A program made the translations under genes and the position numbers. A stretch of 64,000 nt of DNA from Butyricimonas sp. Marseille-P3923. Lineage in GTDB: Bacteria; Bacteroidota; Bacteroidia; Bacteroidales; Marinifilaceae. Below, one piece after another: positions 27,446 through 37,108 of this stretch. Under the pieces are notes generated by a model. The model was not told where the DNA came from, made no database searches, and worked only from the letters and a program-made list of their open reading frames with translations. The stretch spans positions 496,001-560,000 of the forward strand of contig NZ_FXXL01000006.1 in assembly GCF_900184685.1 (NCBI RefSeq), given 5' to 3'. The first letter of the stretch is position 1, and each line of letters starts with the position of its first letter.

Positions 27446-28209
27446 CGATCTAAGAAAGACAACCAAAGTTTGCGCACATTCGAGAGAAAATGATGATTCC
27501 AATGCTCAGGGTGAGTCAATAACAGGATCACGGAATCACCTTGCTCGATAGCCTCGACAGGGGATTTACCGTATCGCCAGACAGAAGCGTCGGTCACCGA
27601 GGCATCCGATATGTAGGTCGTGATTCTTTCCCTCAAAGCTTCGTCGTAAGCCTCGAAAAGGATATCATGTTCTTTTTTGAACGTATCGTCCACGAGAATA
27701 TGATTCGGGACACCCAGTTTCCTGTTCCAAGCCGCACCGTGGGAACAGAGAGAGGTCATGGAACCGAAACTCTTTCTAAATTCTTGGATTTCCCCGGCTA
27801 ATTGTTGTTGACAGGAGAGAAGGATTTCGGAAGAAATCTCTTTTTTGTCTTTCAATTGCAAGTATCTCATCTTCAAGGCTAAGGTTTCGTAATGCAGTCC
27901 GACCTCGAATCCTTCACGAAGCATTCGTTTCACGAGAGAGGATTTCATGGTTAAATGCCGGAAATAATAAGAGGCATGAACTCCTAAACGCCTTTCCACC
28001 TCGAACATCCTTTCCGCCCCGCGGGAATCTATATCCACATCGTGACGAAGCAAGAGAACATGCCCCGACGGATAATCTTCCCGCACCCATTCAAGTAACG
28101 ACATTACCCGATAGCCGTTCTCCAAAGCCCGTTTCAAAAGAGCTTCATACTCCCCTATCCGGTCTTTCTGCCGAAATAACTTGCGATATATTCTTTTCCA
28201 GCGGTTCAT
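27442..28209 (-). CDS. NodB-like polysaccharide deacetylase-family protein
   Basis: 255 residues from ATG 28209, which overlaps the stop of the flippase gene as ATGA and so suggests translational coupling; a start four codons earlier (28221) is the alternative. Motifs compatible with a shortened NodB fold: LLRHDVDID (the Asp pair and His of motif 1), YYFRH, FEVGLHYE (motif 2-like), and LLTHPEHW near the C-terminus (motif with His). This kind of protein is common in Bacteroidetes polysaccharide clusters. The reaction is uncertain: N-deacetylation of a glycan or lipid-linked sugar is possible. It is the last gene of the minus-strand part of the cluster. Confidence 0.75.
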   Translation of the reverse strand: MNRWKRIYRKLFRQKDRIGEYEALLKRALENGYRVMSLLEWVREDYPSGHVLLLRHDVDIDSRGAERMFEVERRLGVHASYYFRHLTMKSSLVKRMLREGFEVGLHYETLALKMRYLQLKDKKEISSEILLSCQQQLAGEIQEFRKSFGSMTSLCSHGAAWNRKLGVPNHILVDDTFKKEHDILFEAYDEALRERITTYISDASVTDASVWRYGKSPVEAIEQGDSVILLLTHPEHWNHHFLSNVRKLWLSFLDR

Positions 28210-30359
28210 CGGTTTATCCATGTCACTTTAGTCGGTTCAAAATGGAAACGTTTTTTAAATAAAGCTAACCCTCGGGAATTTCCCCAATAAGAGTCATAAA
28301 TGATATACCTTACATCGTCCCGCTCAAAGCAACGCTGCACGACTTCCAAAAGCAAGAAATACACAACCCCTGCTTTCAGATAAGCGCCATGCCCCAATAT
28401 ATTATTTATAAATATCGTTTCGCCCAAATGCAATGTACGGATATACCCGACCAGTTTATCATCCATAAACACCCCGTACACGTCCATCCCCTCGCCCCGG
28501 GTAATATTTCCCCGCTGCAAATATTCTTGTTTTATCTCTTTTCCCTGCCGTACTTCCAATGAAGTGTTCACTTCAAAAATCTCATTCTCGAATAACTCCG
28601 GTTCAATAGACCGAAATTCAGCCCCTTTCTTGTGCGCCTGCTGATGAAAATACTTGACCGAGTTCTTGCCTTTCACCGTTTCGTAATACGCGGCGAAATC
28701 GTTATGATATTTACTTTTATCCAACAAGGCTATAGCTATTCTCTTACGAGGCACTAAAAATAAAAATTTAGCCTTTCGTTTACTAAATTCCCTACTCAAT
28801 CGCCCGGCAACAACAGTCTTTCCCAGATTAACTGTTTTACGGGGCATAGAGGTCAAAGAAGACCAATAATATCCCAACATCAATTTCCAATTATCCCACA
28901 TCCCCGTGATTCTTTGAAGTTCCACGTCATCGTAAAATTTCCATGCATAGAGCATAAAAGGATACGCGACCAACAACCCGATCTTGATAATGAAAGCAAT
29001 CCATATATTCAACGGAGCCGTCAAAACGCTCAGAAGATAGATTGCCGTACCAACCGCAAGAACTTTTCCCAACTTACCCAACTCGTAGGGTATCGGATAA
29101 GCCTTTTGCGCGAAATAGTAGGGTATGCCCCAAGAAATTATTTGCGCCACCAAGGTTGCCAATGCAGCCCCGTACATTCCCATCGCGGGGATCAAAAGTA
29201 TATTCAATCCCAGATTTATAAACGTGATCAAGATGATCGAGGAACTGATAATTTTTGTCCGTTTCGTGATTTGTAAACCGATAACGGAAGCATCCCGCAA
29301 CATACCGAAGAATATCCCGAAAGTGATAAAAGGAACGATATACACGGAAGCATAATACGCAGGATTAGACGCCACCAAGGCAATCAATTCTCTGGATAAT
29401 AAACTTAACCCCAAAACACAATACATTCCTCCGAAAGAGAGATAAGTAAATATCTTTGAATAAAAACGTCGATTGTTCGGGTCGTTTATTTTTTTCATCA
29501 TCAAGGGCGTCAGTGCCAATTGAACGGAAGCAACGATGAATATTTTCAACGTGTTACCGATTTTATAACCGAATGCATAAAAGGCAACATCATCCATCCC
29601 TTTCATGTAATTCAGCATATATTTATCGAAAACGGTCAATAAACCGCCCACGATAGCGGGGAACATCAACGGGTAGCTATACGAAAGAATTTGCTTAATA
29701 GCCGCAAATTCCAATTTCAAGGCTGAATTTTTTATAATAAAAGGCAACAGGAGTAATATTTGGAATATAGCCCCGATCACTTGCGCCTCGTACACCCCGG
29801 TAATTCCCTTTTGCCGCCCCACGATAAAATAAACAGTTACACCCAAGGTAACGACCAATTTCAAAATATTGACTACCGAGAACTGCACGGAACGGCTTTT
29901 CAACCGCAACAGATCCAACACCGGTGCCACTATCGCGGATAAAACGGAATACACCAACAGCAAATTGAACACGTAAGGCAATTGTTCAAACGACTCCATT
30001 TTCTCCCCTGCCAACAACAACCCCTCTATAGAATCCCGGAATCCCCACAGGATCATACCCATCCCCACAGCTGCCACCGTGGTCATCAGCATTATCGTGA
30101 AGAACAGACTTTTCTGACGTTCCGCATACTCCTTATCCCAATACCAACGCACGAGCCCGGCATAAAAAGCCAATCCCATGGCGGCAACCAATACTTGGGA
30201 CGTTACGTCCAGAAGGCTCAGCATCCCGTAATCGGCGGGAGAAAAGAATTTTTCGTTCGTGTACAACGGAATCAGAATAAAACCGACCAACTTGGAAGCA
30301 AAGTTTCCAACGCCATACACGACGGTATGCTTCATGGTCTGTTTTATATCTCCGAACAT
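28206..30359 (-). CDS. Oligosaccharide flippase (Wzx/MATE-like) fused to a GNAT-like domain
   Basis: 717-residue protein. Residues 1 to about 490 form a 12-14-helix flippase of the polysaccharide biosynthesis family (start FGDIKQTMKHTVVYGVGNFASKLVGFILIP; then repeated helices such as YPLMFPAIVGGLLTVFDKYML), which would move lipid-linked repeat units across the inner membrane. From about 539 to 717 there is a soluble cytosolic domain resembling GNAT acyltransferases: DVYGVFMDDKLVGYIRT, a GHGAYLKAG acyl-CoA-loop-like stretch, and the terminal block RGLALFKKRFHFEP. Ordinary Wzx proteins end near 420-500 residues, so this is a real extension. The fusion could couple acylation of the glycan to export. 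Confidence 0.85.
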   Translation of the reverse strand: MFGDIKQTMKHTVVYGVGNFASKLVGFILIPLYTNEKFFSPADYGMLSLLDVTSQVLVAAMGLAFYAGLVRWYWDKEYAERQKSLFFTIMLMTTVAAVGMGMILWGFRDSIEGLLLAGEKMESFEQLPYVFNLLLVYSVLSAIVAPVLDLLRLKSRSVQFSVVNILKLVVTLGVTVYFIVGRQKGITGVYEAQVIGAIFQILLLLPFIIKNSALKLEFAAIKQILSYSYPLMFPAIVGGLLTVFDKYMLNYMKGMDDVAFYAFGYKIGNTLKIFIVASVQLALTPLMMKKINDPNNRRFYSKIFTYLSFGGMYCVLGLSLLSRELIALVASNPAYYASVYIVPFITFGIFFGMLRDASVIGLQITKRTKIISSSIILITFINLGLNILLIPAMGMYGAALATLVAQIISWGIPYYFAQKAYPIPYELGKLGKVLAVGTAIYLLSVLTAPLNIWIAFIIKIGLLVAYPFMLYAWKFYDDVELQRITGMWDNWKLMLGYYWSSLTSMPRKTVNLGKTVVAGRLSREFSKRKAKFLFLVPRKRIAIALLDKSKYHNDFAAYYETVKGKNSVKYFHQQAHKKGAEFRSIEPELFENEIFEVNTSLEVRQGKEIKQEYLQRGNITRGEGMDVYGVFMDDKLVGYIRTLHLGETIFINNILGHGAYLKAGVVYFLLLEVVQRCFERDDVRYIIYDSYWGNSRGLALFKKRFHFEPTKVTWINR

Positions 30360-30413
30360 CTTTTACGCTAAAATATAAACTTATCTATACACGAAATATT
30401 TCTCAAACGGGAA

Positions 30414-30421
30414 CAAAGATA
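30414..30421 (-). promoter_or_regulatory. Putative promoter (-7 TATCTTTG) of flippase gene
   Basis: On the minus strand TATCTTTG followed by TTCCC fits TAnnTTTG. It lies between the GT4 stop (30423) and the flippase ATG (30359), giving a leader of about 45-50 nt. This makes the flippase/NodB pair a likely separate transcript. Confidence 0.5.
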
Positions 30422-30422
30422 C

Positions 30423-31523
30423 TCATACCTGCTGATATAAAGCAATCATGGTGTCAACATTTTTCTGCCAATCATACATTTTCTCCACTCGTTCCCGACC
30501 GCTTGTTCCTAAAGCAAGTCGCAACCTGTCGTCCAGAAAAAGACGTTCCATGGCTTCCGCTGCAGCGGCGACATTCTCCCTAGGCACAATCAACCCGTTT
30601 ATTCCGTCTTCCACAATTTCCACGAATCCCGGGGCATCGGACACGAGCACGGGACATTGGCATGCCATGGCTTCCACTATCGCGACTCCAAAACTCTCAC
30701 TTCTCGAAAGAGCTACAAATACATCAAAATCATTCAATATCGCCGGCAATTCATGATTCGGTACACGCCCCTCAAAAATGATATCATCTCCTACTCCCGA
30801 ATCTTCTGCCTGTTTTTCAAGTTTTCCTCTCAAACTTCCATCCCCGACAACACGCAACTTCATGCTTGTTTTAGCATATTTCTTCCGGAACAAAGCGAAA
30901 GCATCGATAAGTACATCAATCCCGTAACCATACTCCAACGTCTTCACAATCCCCACGGTGAATACCCCGTCGGGCTTTTTCTCCAACTGCCGGAATAAAC
31001 TGACGTCCACTCCAAAAGGAGTGATCTCTATCTTCCGGGATGTATATTTCCGGGTTTCTTTTGCCATCACGTGACTCGTTGACAAAATGTGATCCGTCCG
31101 TTTCAATATAAAACGGATTATTCGTTTCCGAATATCGCTTTTCGAGGGGTAGACAAAAATATCCGTTCCCCAAACAGACACCAAGAGAGGATGAAATCCG
31201 GACAAAACCCCGAACAAACCGTTATCACTGATGCAATGGGAATGTACCAAATCCGGTTTGTAAGCACGAATCTGTCGCTTGATATCCCAAACCAAAGGGA
31301 TATAGTACCAGAATAGCTTAAACAAGAAAAACGATTTTATCCCCCGTGCATTTCTTTCCTTGGTAAAGCCACGCACCTCCGCGTTCTCCATGTTTTTATA
31401 AAACCCCTCTTCCTTGTAAGGCCTAAAACTATATAGCAATATATTTATTCCTCTCTCGGATAACGACTTCACCCATTTTTGGGTATGCACGGCAACCGGA
31501 TTAGCCAACATAAAAACTTTCAT
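30423..31523 (-). CDS. Glycosyltransferase, GT4/GT-B family
   Basis: 366-residue GT-B glycosyltransferase. N-terminal part: MKVFMLANPVAVHTQKWV, and VHSHCISDNGLFG for acceptor binding. C-terminal donor domain: TPFGVDVSLF, VGDGSLRGKLE, and the ESFGVAIVEAMACQCPVL block with the E-x7-E-type glutamates, followed by NGLIVPREN. It is the first gene of the minus-strand half of the cluster, sharing a 211-bp divergent control region with yfhO. It is separated from the flippase gene by about 60 bp that contains a promoter-like element. Confidence 0.93.
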   Translation of the reverse strand: MKVFMLANPVAVHTQKWVKSLSERGINILLYSFRPYKEEGFYKNMENAEVRGFTKERNARGIKSFFLFKLFWYYIPLVWDIKRQIRAYKPDLVHSHCISDNGLFGVLSGFHPLLVSVWGTDIFVYPSKSDIRKRIIRFILKRTDHILSTSHVMAKETRKYTSRKIEITPFGVDVSLFRQLEKKPDGVFTVGIVKTLEYGYGIDVLIDAFALFRKKYAKTSMKLRVVGDGSLRGKLEKQAEDSGVGDDIIFEGRVPNHELPAILNDFDVFVALSRSESFGVAIVEAMACQCPVLVSDAPGFVEIVEDGINGLIVPRENVAAAAEAMERLFLDDRLRLALGTSGRERVEKMYDWQKNVDTMIALYQQV

Positions 31524-31734
31524 AACTCTCTTGCATTTTTAGAGAAAAAATAAAAATCTAAAAATACAAATAATTTGTCTACCGCCTAATCCAAGGCATA
31601 CATTTTTCAAGAAATACGAATGCCATCGTCCCACCAAGACCATCCCCTTCTCACAATTTTTAAATACATTCCTCTATTTTGATAATTATATTTTTTACTT
31701 TCGCGAGAAATCGAATACATTAAAACACAAAAAC

Positions 31735-34209
31735 ATGAAGATGCCGAAGCTCAAATCGTTTTATCCTTATCTTGTAGCTTTTATCCTATTTGTCGTTATT
31801 GCCTACGCTTACTTTCCGGCTTTATTCGAGGGCAAAATAGTAATGCAATCGGATATTTCCTCGTGGCGAGGGGCGGCGAACGAGATTATACAGTTTCGGG
31901 AACAAACAGGAGAAGAGCCATTGTGGACAAACTCCATGTTCAGCGGAATGCCAACCACAATGATCTCCACGGAATATAAAGGCAATTACTTGAAAAACGT
32001 GTATGACGGTCTGTTCGTGGGACCTCGCCCTGCCAGCTATCTGATTTTAGGGCTTGTCAGTTTCTACCTGTTATTACTGGCTTTCGGGGTAAACCCGTGG
32101 TTATCTATCGTGGGTGCTCTCGCTTTTGGTTTCTGCTCGTACAATTTCCAGATTCTTCAAGTAGGACATAACGCAAAGATGGTGGCAATATCATTAATGC
32201 CAATGGTCTTGGCTTCTGTCGTTTTCGCCTTCCGCAAGAATCGGTGGCTGGGGGCGGTATTCTTCGGGATAACGCTTGCTTTCCAAATCATGGCGAATCA
32301 CCCGCAAATCACGTATTATCTCGCTTTTATCGTTTTATTCTACGGAATAGCACAATTATACAAAGCCGTCAAGGCAAAAGCACTTCCCGCCTTTTTTAAA
32401 ACTGCCACGTTACTCGTGGTAGCGGTTCTATTCGCGGCAGCCACAAATATAAATCACTTGTGGCCGACGTGGGAATATAGCAAGTACACGATGCGAGGCG
32501 GGTCGGAATTGACCTTGAACCAAAATAGCCAAACCAAAGGCGGGTTGGATAAAGAATACGCCACCGCGTGGAGTTACGGGATTGACGAAACCCTCAATCT
32601 GATGATACCGAACTTCAAGGGTGGAGCCTCCGGCGGAGCGTTAGACAAAAATTCGGAAACATACAAATTCCTGAATAGCCAAGGAGCGTCGAATGCCGAT
32701 CAAATCATTCAACAATTACCCTTGTACTGGGGCGAACAGGCATTCACGGCGGGACCTATGTACATGGGAGCTATCGCCATTTTCCTTTTCGTGTTGGGAC
32801 TCGTGTTAATCAAAGGACCCATGAAGTGGTGGATAGTGGGAATTTCTTTACTGGCTCTATTCTTGGGCTGGGGACGAAATTTTATGTTCCTGTCGAGTTT
32901 CTTCTATGATTACATCCCGCTATACAACAAATTCCGGGTGCCGTCCATGATATTGATCGTGTTACAGTTGACCATTCCTTTGCTAGGGATATATACCCTG
33001 AACAAAATTCTTAACGGGGAATACGAGAAAAAGACTCTGCTCAAAGGATTGAAAATAGCCGTAGGAGTTACCGGTGGTATTTGCGCCTTGTTCGCGTTAT
33101 TACCCGGTTTAGCCGGAAGTTTCGTTTCACCGGCAGACAGTCAATACCCGGATTGGCTCAGACAATATTTACCCCAAGACCGGGAATCCCTGCTTCGCTC
33201 GGACGCATTCCGTTCTTTGGTATTTATCTTATTGGCGGGCATCGTTATTTGGGCATGGATGATTCAGAAAATCAAAAGTACACATGTCGTGATCGTCATG
33301 GGACTATTGATTCTTGCCGATATGTGGACCGTGGATAAACGTTACCTCAATAACGACCACTTTGTAAAACAACGGGAGTTTAACAATCAATACCAACCTC
33401 GTCCCGTGGATCAAGCCATCCTCGCAGATAAAGACCCGAATTATCGGGTACTGGATATATCCGTGAACACGTTCAATGATTCGCATACCAGTTATCATCA
33501 CAAGACGATCGGGGGATACAGTGCCGCCAAGTTACAGCGTTACCAAGATATTATTGATTATTTCATCTATCCCGAGATGCAAAGTATCGGTAAAACGCTG
33601 GAAAGTTCTCCAACACTCTCTGCCATGGAAGAAAGTCTTTCCAAACAAACCGTGTTGAATATGTTGAACACGAAATATGTCATCGTGCATGCCAATTCCG
33701 CCCCCGTCAACAACAAATACGCTTACGGAAACGCGTGGTTTGTCAAGGATTATGAACTCGTGAACACGCCGGATGAAGAATTACTCGGGCTGAAACAAAT
33801 AGACCCGAGAGAATCTGCCGTCATCAGCAAAGAGTTTGAATCCGTCATTCAAGATAAAGGTTTCAATTTTGACGAGAACGCCACAATACAATTGACCTCT
33901 TATGCCCCGAACAAATTGGAATACAAGACTTCCGCAGCAAACGAACAATTGGCCGTATTCAGTGAAATATATTATCCCAAAGGCTGGAATGTTTATATTG
34001 ACGGTAACAAAACCGATCTTCTCAGGGCTGATTATATCTTACGTGCCGTCATAGTCCCCGCGGGAGAACATACCGTTACATTCGAATACAAACCGGAGTC
34101 TTATTACATGGGAGCCCGAATTTCGGCTATAAGTTCAAGTCTTCTTTTGTTAGCTTTGTTGGGTGGTATTGTATTCTATATCATGCGGTATATGAAGAAA
34201 AAAGAATAA
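31735..34209 (+). CDS. YfhO-family membrane protein
   Basis: 824-residue inner-membrane protein with about 12-13 hydrophobic segments, the first at about 10-30 (YLVAFILFVVIAYAYFPALF). The family is GT-C-like: it has an extracytoplasmic acidic stretch (VMQSDISSWRGAANEI) after helix 1 and a C-terminal soluble beta-rich part (about 690-790) before the last helix (ISSSLLLLALLGGIVFYIM). Relatives are tied to glycosylation of lipids or teichoic acids. Its role here is probably transfer of a sugar from a lipid-phosphate donor on the outer face (inference). A TACTTTCG element at 31696 may be its promoter. The ORF6N gene follows 18 bp after the stop. Confidence 0.88.
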   Translation: MKMPKLKSFYPYLVAFILFVVIAYAYFPALFEGKIVMQSDISSWRGAANEIIQFREQTGEEPLWTNSMFSGMPTTMISTEYKGNYLKNVYDGLFVGPRPASYLILGLVSFYLLLLAFGVNPWLSIVGALAFGFCSYNFQILQVGHNAKMVAISLMPMVLASVVFAFRKNRWLGAVFFGITLAFQIMANHPQITYYLAFIVLFYGIAQLYKAVKAKALPAFFKTATLLVVAVLFAAATNINHLWPTWEYSKYTMRGGSELTLNQNSQTKGGLDKEYATAWSYGIDETLNLMIPNFKGGASGGALDKNSETYKFLNSQGASNADQIIQQLPLYWGEQAFTAGPMYMGAIAIFLFVLGLVLIKGPMKWWIVGISLLALFLGWGRNFMFLSSFFYDYIPLYNKFRVPSMILIVLQLTIPLLGIYTLNKILNGEYEKKTLLKGLKIAVGVTGGICALFALLPGLAGSFVSPADSQYPDWLRQYLPQDRESLLRSDAFRSLVFILLAGIVIWAWMIQKIKSTHVVIVMGLLILADMWTVDKRYLNNDHFVKQREFNNQYQPRPVDQAILADKDPNYRVLDISVNTFNDSHTSYHHKTIGGYSAAKLQRYQDIIDYFIYPEMQSIGKTLESSPTLSAMEESLSKQTVLNMLNTKYVIVHANSAPVNNKYAYGNAWFVKDYELVNTPDEELLGLKQIDPRESAVISKEFESVIQDKGFNFDENATIQLTSYAPNKLEYKTSAANEQLAVFSEIYYPKGWNVYIDGNKTDLLRADYILRAVIVPAGEHTVTFEYKPESYYMGARISAISSSLLLLALLGGIVFYIMRYMKKKE

Positions 34210-34227
34210 CGCAAGAGCATATCAATC

Positions 34228-34809
34228 ATGGACCATCTTCAATTAATACAGAGTAAGATATACGAAATCCGAGGACAGAAAGTGATGTTGGATTTCGATT
34301 TGGCGGAATTGTATCAAGTGGAAACAAAACGTTTGAAAGAACAAGTAAAACGTAATATTGAACGTTTTCCCGAAGATTTTATGTTTGTTTTATCCACTCA
34401 AGAATGGAAAGAACTGGTCGCAAATTGCGACCAGTTGCCCGCAACAATGAAACACAGCTATGTCGCACCTTTTGCTTTTACCCAAGAAGGTGTTGCTATG
34501 TTATCTGGAATATTACGTTCCGGAATCGCTGTCCAAGTAAATATATCTATCATGAGAGCATTTGTAAAAATGCGTCAAATAGTATTAGAGGCACCTTTAG
34601 ATAAAATTAGTCTTTTGCAAAAAGAAATGAGAAATTTGAAAGACTATATCGAAGATATTTTTGCAGACCAAAATACTATTAATGAAGATACAAGTATACA
34701 GCTCGAATTGATAAATCAAACACTGGCAGAATTACAAGCCCAAAATCGACAACCCAAAGAAAGAAGACGCATAGGATACGAATTACCGGGAAATAATAAC
34801 GATAAATAA
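34228..34809 (+). CDS. ORF6N-domain DNA-binding protein
   Basis: 193-residue cytoplasmic protein. Residues about 8-95 form the ORF6N domain: IQSKIYEIRGQKVMLDFDLAELYQV, then KEQVKRNIERFPEDFMF, and FAFTQEGVAMLSGIL. The C-terminal half is a predicted coiled coil (LQKEMRNLKDYIEDIF). ORF6N proteins are best known from phages and mobile elements, where they act as antirepressor-like DNA-binding proteins. Here there are no other phage genes, so it may be a domesticated remnant or regulator. It follows yfhO by 18 bp and probably shares its transcript. Confidence 0.88.
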   Translation: MDHLQLIQSKIYEIRGQKVMLDFDLAELYQVETKRLKEQVKRNIERFPEDFMFVLSTQEWKELVANCDQLPATMKHSYVAPFAFTQEGVAMLSGILRSGIAVQVNISIMRAFVKMRQIVLEAPLDKISLLQKEMRNLKDYIEDIFADQNTINEDTSIQLELINQTLAELQAQNRQPKERRRIGYELPGNNNDK

Positions 34810-34832
34810 TAAACAAATAAGTACCAAACCAA

Positions 34833-34840
34833 TAACTTTG
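34833..34840 (+). promoter_or_regulatory. Putative promoter (-7 TAACTTTG) of PCMD-like lipoprotein gene
   Basis: TAACTTTG followed by TACCC is a full match to TAnnTTTG. The leader to the ATG at 34907 holds a short dyad, TCCGTA-TTTA-TACGGA, which could structure the mRNA start. Confidence 0.6.
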
Positions 34841-34906
34841 TACCCTCATTTCCGTATTTATACGGATGGCATAAAAATTGCTGAGTATTACGAAAATTAA
34901 ATTTAT

Positions 34907-36271
34907 ATGAGAAAATATTACGGGATTCTTTTACTAGCACTTGGATTATTCAGTTCATGTGAGAAAGTAAGCAAGTTAAGTGACGATGCGGAGATTGTTT
35001 CTTTCTCAATTACTGATCAAACAGAAGGGATCGTATTAAATAAAGAAGGCATTACCGTTAGTAATAACGTGGTAAGTATTCCATTGGATTACGGAAGGAA
35101 ATTATTTCCACTCACGATAAAGGCTAATATCAAATTTTCTTCAACTACAGATAAGGCCATTAGCGTGGATGAAAATCCATTAAACCTTAAAGAGCTTACA
35201 TTCAAGGATGTATATACTCCACAATCTTTTTACCTTATTTCAGAGAGCGGTGTACCCCACTTGGGGCAAATCGTATTAAAGGATAAGCCTAACGCAGACA
35301 TTACTAACTTTCATATTACGAATCATGCTGAAAAGGATGTAAATGTTTCCATTCATGATAATAATATCCGAATTAACTTCAAGAAAGATTTCAGCTGGCC
35401 AGTAACTATTGAGGCTGACATTACTCATAACGGAGAAATCAAAGCCGGTTCTGCAATATCTCCTTTCACGTTTTCCGGTCCCTACGATAAAAAACAAATC
35501 ATTTTAATCGCAAAAGACAATCAAGACGAACGTGTTTGGAATATACAAGTTGTTCCGACAATTGAAAATTCCAATTTTGAATTATGGATTAACGAAAATA
35601 CTTCTAAAGTAAACATAGATCCGACACCGGGCAAGGGGCTTGGATGGGCAACGGCAAATAATTCATTCGTACAAGGGACTACTCCGGTTCCTTATCAAAA
35701 CGGGTACGCCGCTCAACTCCAGACAGGCATCCAAAATTTAAGCGGTTTGGGTATCGGAGAGTTAATAACGGCCGGAACAATATTTACCGGGTACTTCCAA
35801 ATAAATATTTCTGCTTTAAGCAATCCCCCGTTAATGACCTATTTCGGAATACCATTTATCATGCGTCCGGAATCCATTTCTGTTGATGCCAAATACGAAG
35901 CTGGTGTAAAATTCCAACGCTCAGAAAAAGTGGGACTAAATTCTTACAAATTAAAAGATACGACAGGAGTTGACCAAGGACGTATCTGGGTTGAACTACT
36001 TCGCTGGGAAGGTAACGGAGAATTAGAATATCACGGGGATCCCGTTGACGGCCTAAAGGTTTTAGGAAAAGGGGAAATCATTTTTGATGGAGCGAATACA
36101 GCATTACGCAACTGGAACAATTACACGATCCCGATTAAATACGATAGCAAGTACAAAGATCTGGAACCGACACATATATCTATTGTAATGACTTCCAGTA
36201 GACAAGGAGATCTGTTTATCGGAGCTAAAGGTAGTACCTTAACCGTTGATAACGTTGTTGTAAACTTTTAA
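34907..36271 (+). CDS. PCMD-like surface lipoprotein
   Basis: 454-residue lipoprotein, lipobox SSC near residue 18. The N-terminal two thirds contain two related beta-sandwich segments (IVSFSITDQTEGIVLN and ITNFHITNHAEKDVNV start equivalent strands). The C-terminal part (about 225-454) matches the putative carbohydrate metabolism domain: NSNFELWINEN, GWATANNSFVQG, PESISVDAKYEAG, WVELLRW, and the end GDLFIGAKGSTLTVDNVVV. Family members sit on the surface near glycan-use genes. The next gene, 12 bp downstream, encodes an outer-membrane barrel, so the two probably function together. Confidence 0.82.
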   Translation: MRKYYGILLLALGLFSSCEKVSKLSDDAEIVSFSITDQTEGIVLNKEGITVSNNVVSIPLDYGRKLFPLTIKANIKFSSTTDKAISVDENPLNLKELTFKDVYTPQSFYLISESGVPHLGQIVLKDKPNADITNFHITNHAEKDVNVSIHDNNIRINFKKDFSWPVTIEADITHNGEIKAGSAISPFTFSGPYDKKQIILIAKDNQDERVWNIQVVPTIENSNFELWINENTSKVNIDPTPGKGLGWATANNSFVQGTTPVPYQNGYAAQLQTGIQNLSGLGIGELITAGTIFTGYFQINISALSNPPLMTYFGIPFIMRPESISVDAKYEAGVKFQRSEKVGLNSYKLKDTTGVDQGRIWVELLRWEGNGELEYHGDPVDGLKVLGKGEIIFDGANTALRNWNNYTIPIKYDSKYKDLEPTHISIVMTSSRQGDLFIGAKGSTLTVDNVVVNF

Positions 36272-36283
36272 CCTGAAAAGAAA

Positions 36284-37099
36284 ATGAAACTGATATACCT
36301 TTTACTTGCACCATTATTTTGTACTTTAAATACCGTTGCCCAAGACAACAATCAATCAAAGCCTAACACGACTTCAGTAGATACTGATGATCAAGTAGAA
36401 TATCGATTCGCTCTTGGAGTTCAGCTGGGAACTGATATTGGCGGGGCTATCCCGTTTCCGTTCAGTAATGTTCCGGACGTGTTCAACCCCTATCCTAAAC
36501 TTTCGCCATCATTGGGAGCAAAACTAACTTTCCCTGTAACAAAGAAATGGACATTAGGCGCAGAACTCACGTACAAAAAAGTGGCTATTGATGCTGACGC
36601 CCGTATTGATGACCAGAGATTTCATGACGATAAAAACAATATTATTTCCCGTTTTTGCGGCTCTGCCGAAATGTCAATGGATTTTACCATGCTGGAAGTT
36701 CCTCTTTATTTCAAATACACGTTTAGCAATCAAAAAGACCGTATTCTGGTTGGACTCTACGGGGCATGGATCATTAATGCCAAATTTCGAAATACGGTGA
36801 CCAAAGGATACATGATGACCGATGATAAAGTCTATAACGGTTCTATTGACCCGAGTAATCCTTTGCATATTAACTTTAGCAATATTTTGGATAGCTGGGA
36901 TATGGGGTTCATTGCCGGATACGAACGCCAACTATTTCCCCGTATCGAACTCGGGTTACGGTTTAGTTGCGGATTCAAAGATATATTCAAACCCAGCAAT
37001 CAATATTTCGATTATAAAATGCTGCACATGAGAGGAAGTTTGGTCTTGAGTTACAATCTATTTAACATCAAGCCACCCAAATTGAATCCATTCAAATAA
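36284..37099 (+). CDS. Outer-membrane beta-barrel protein (PorT-like size)
   Basis: 271 residues with signal peptide MKLIYLLLAPLFCTLNTVAQ. The mature part shows alternating amphipathic strands ending in aromatic residues (FALGVQLGTDIGG; WTLGAELTYKKVAI; RIELGLRFSCGFKDIF; MRGSLVLSYNLF), typical of an 8-10-stranded barrel of the Bacteroidetes porin/PorT superfamily. The end is LFNIKPPKLNPFK, not a terminal Phe. It lies 12 bp downstream of the PCMD-like lipoprotein and is followed by a bidirectional terminator. Function is unknown. Confidence 0.82.
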   Translation: MKLIYLLLAPLFCTLNTVAQDNNQSKPNTTSVDTDDQVEYRFALGVQLGTDIGGAIPFPFSNVPDVFNPYPKLSPSLGAKLTFPVTKKWTLGAELTYKKVAIDADARIDDQRFHDDKNNIISRFCGSAEMSMDFTMLEVPLYFKYTFSNQKDRILVGLYGAWIINAKFRNTVTKGYMMTDDKVYNGSIDPSNPLHINFSNILDSWDMGFIAGYERQLFPRIELGLRFSCGFKDIFKPSNQYFDYKMLHMRGSLVLSYNLFNIKPPKLNPFK

Positions 37100-37108
37100 C
37101 CATAAAAT

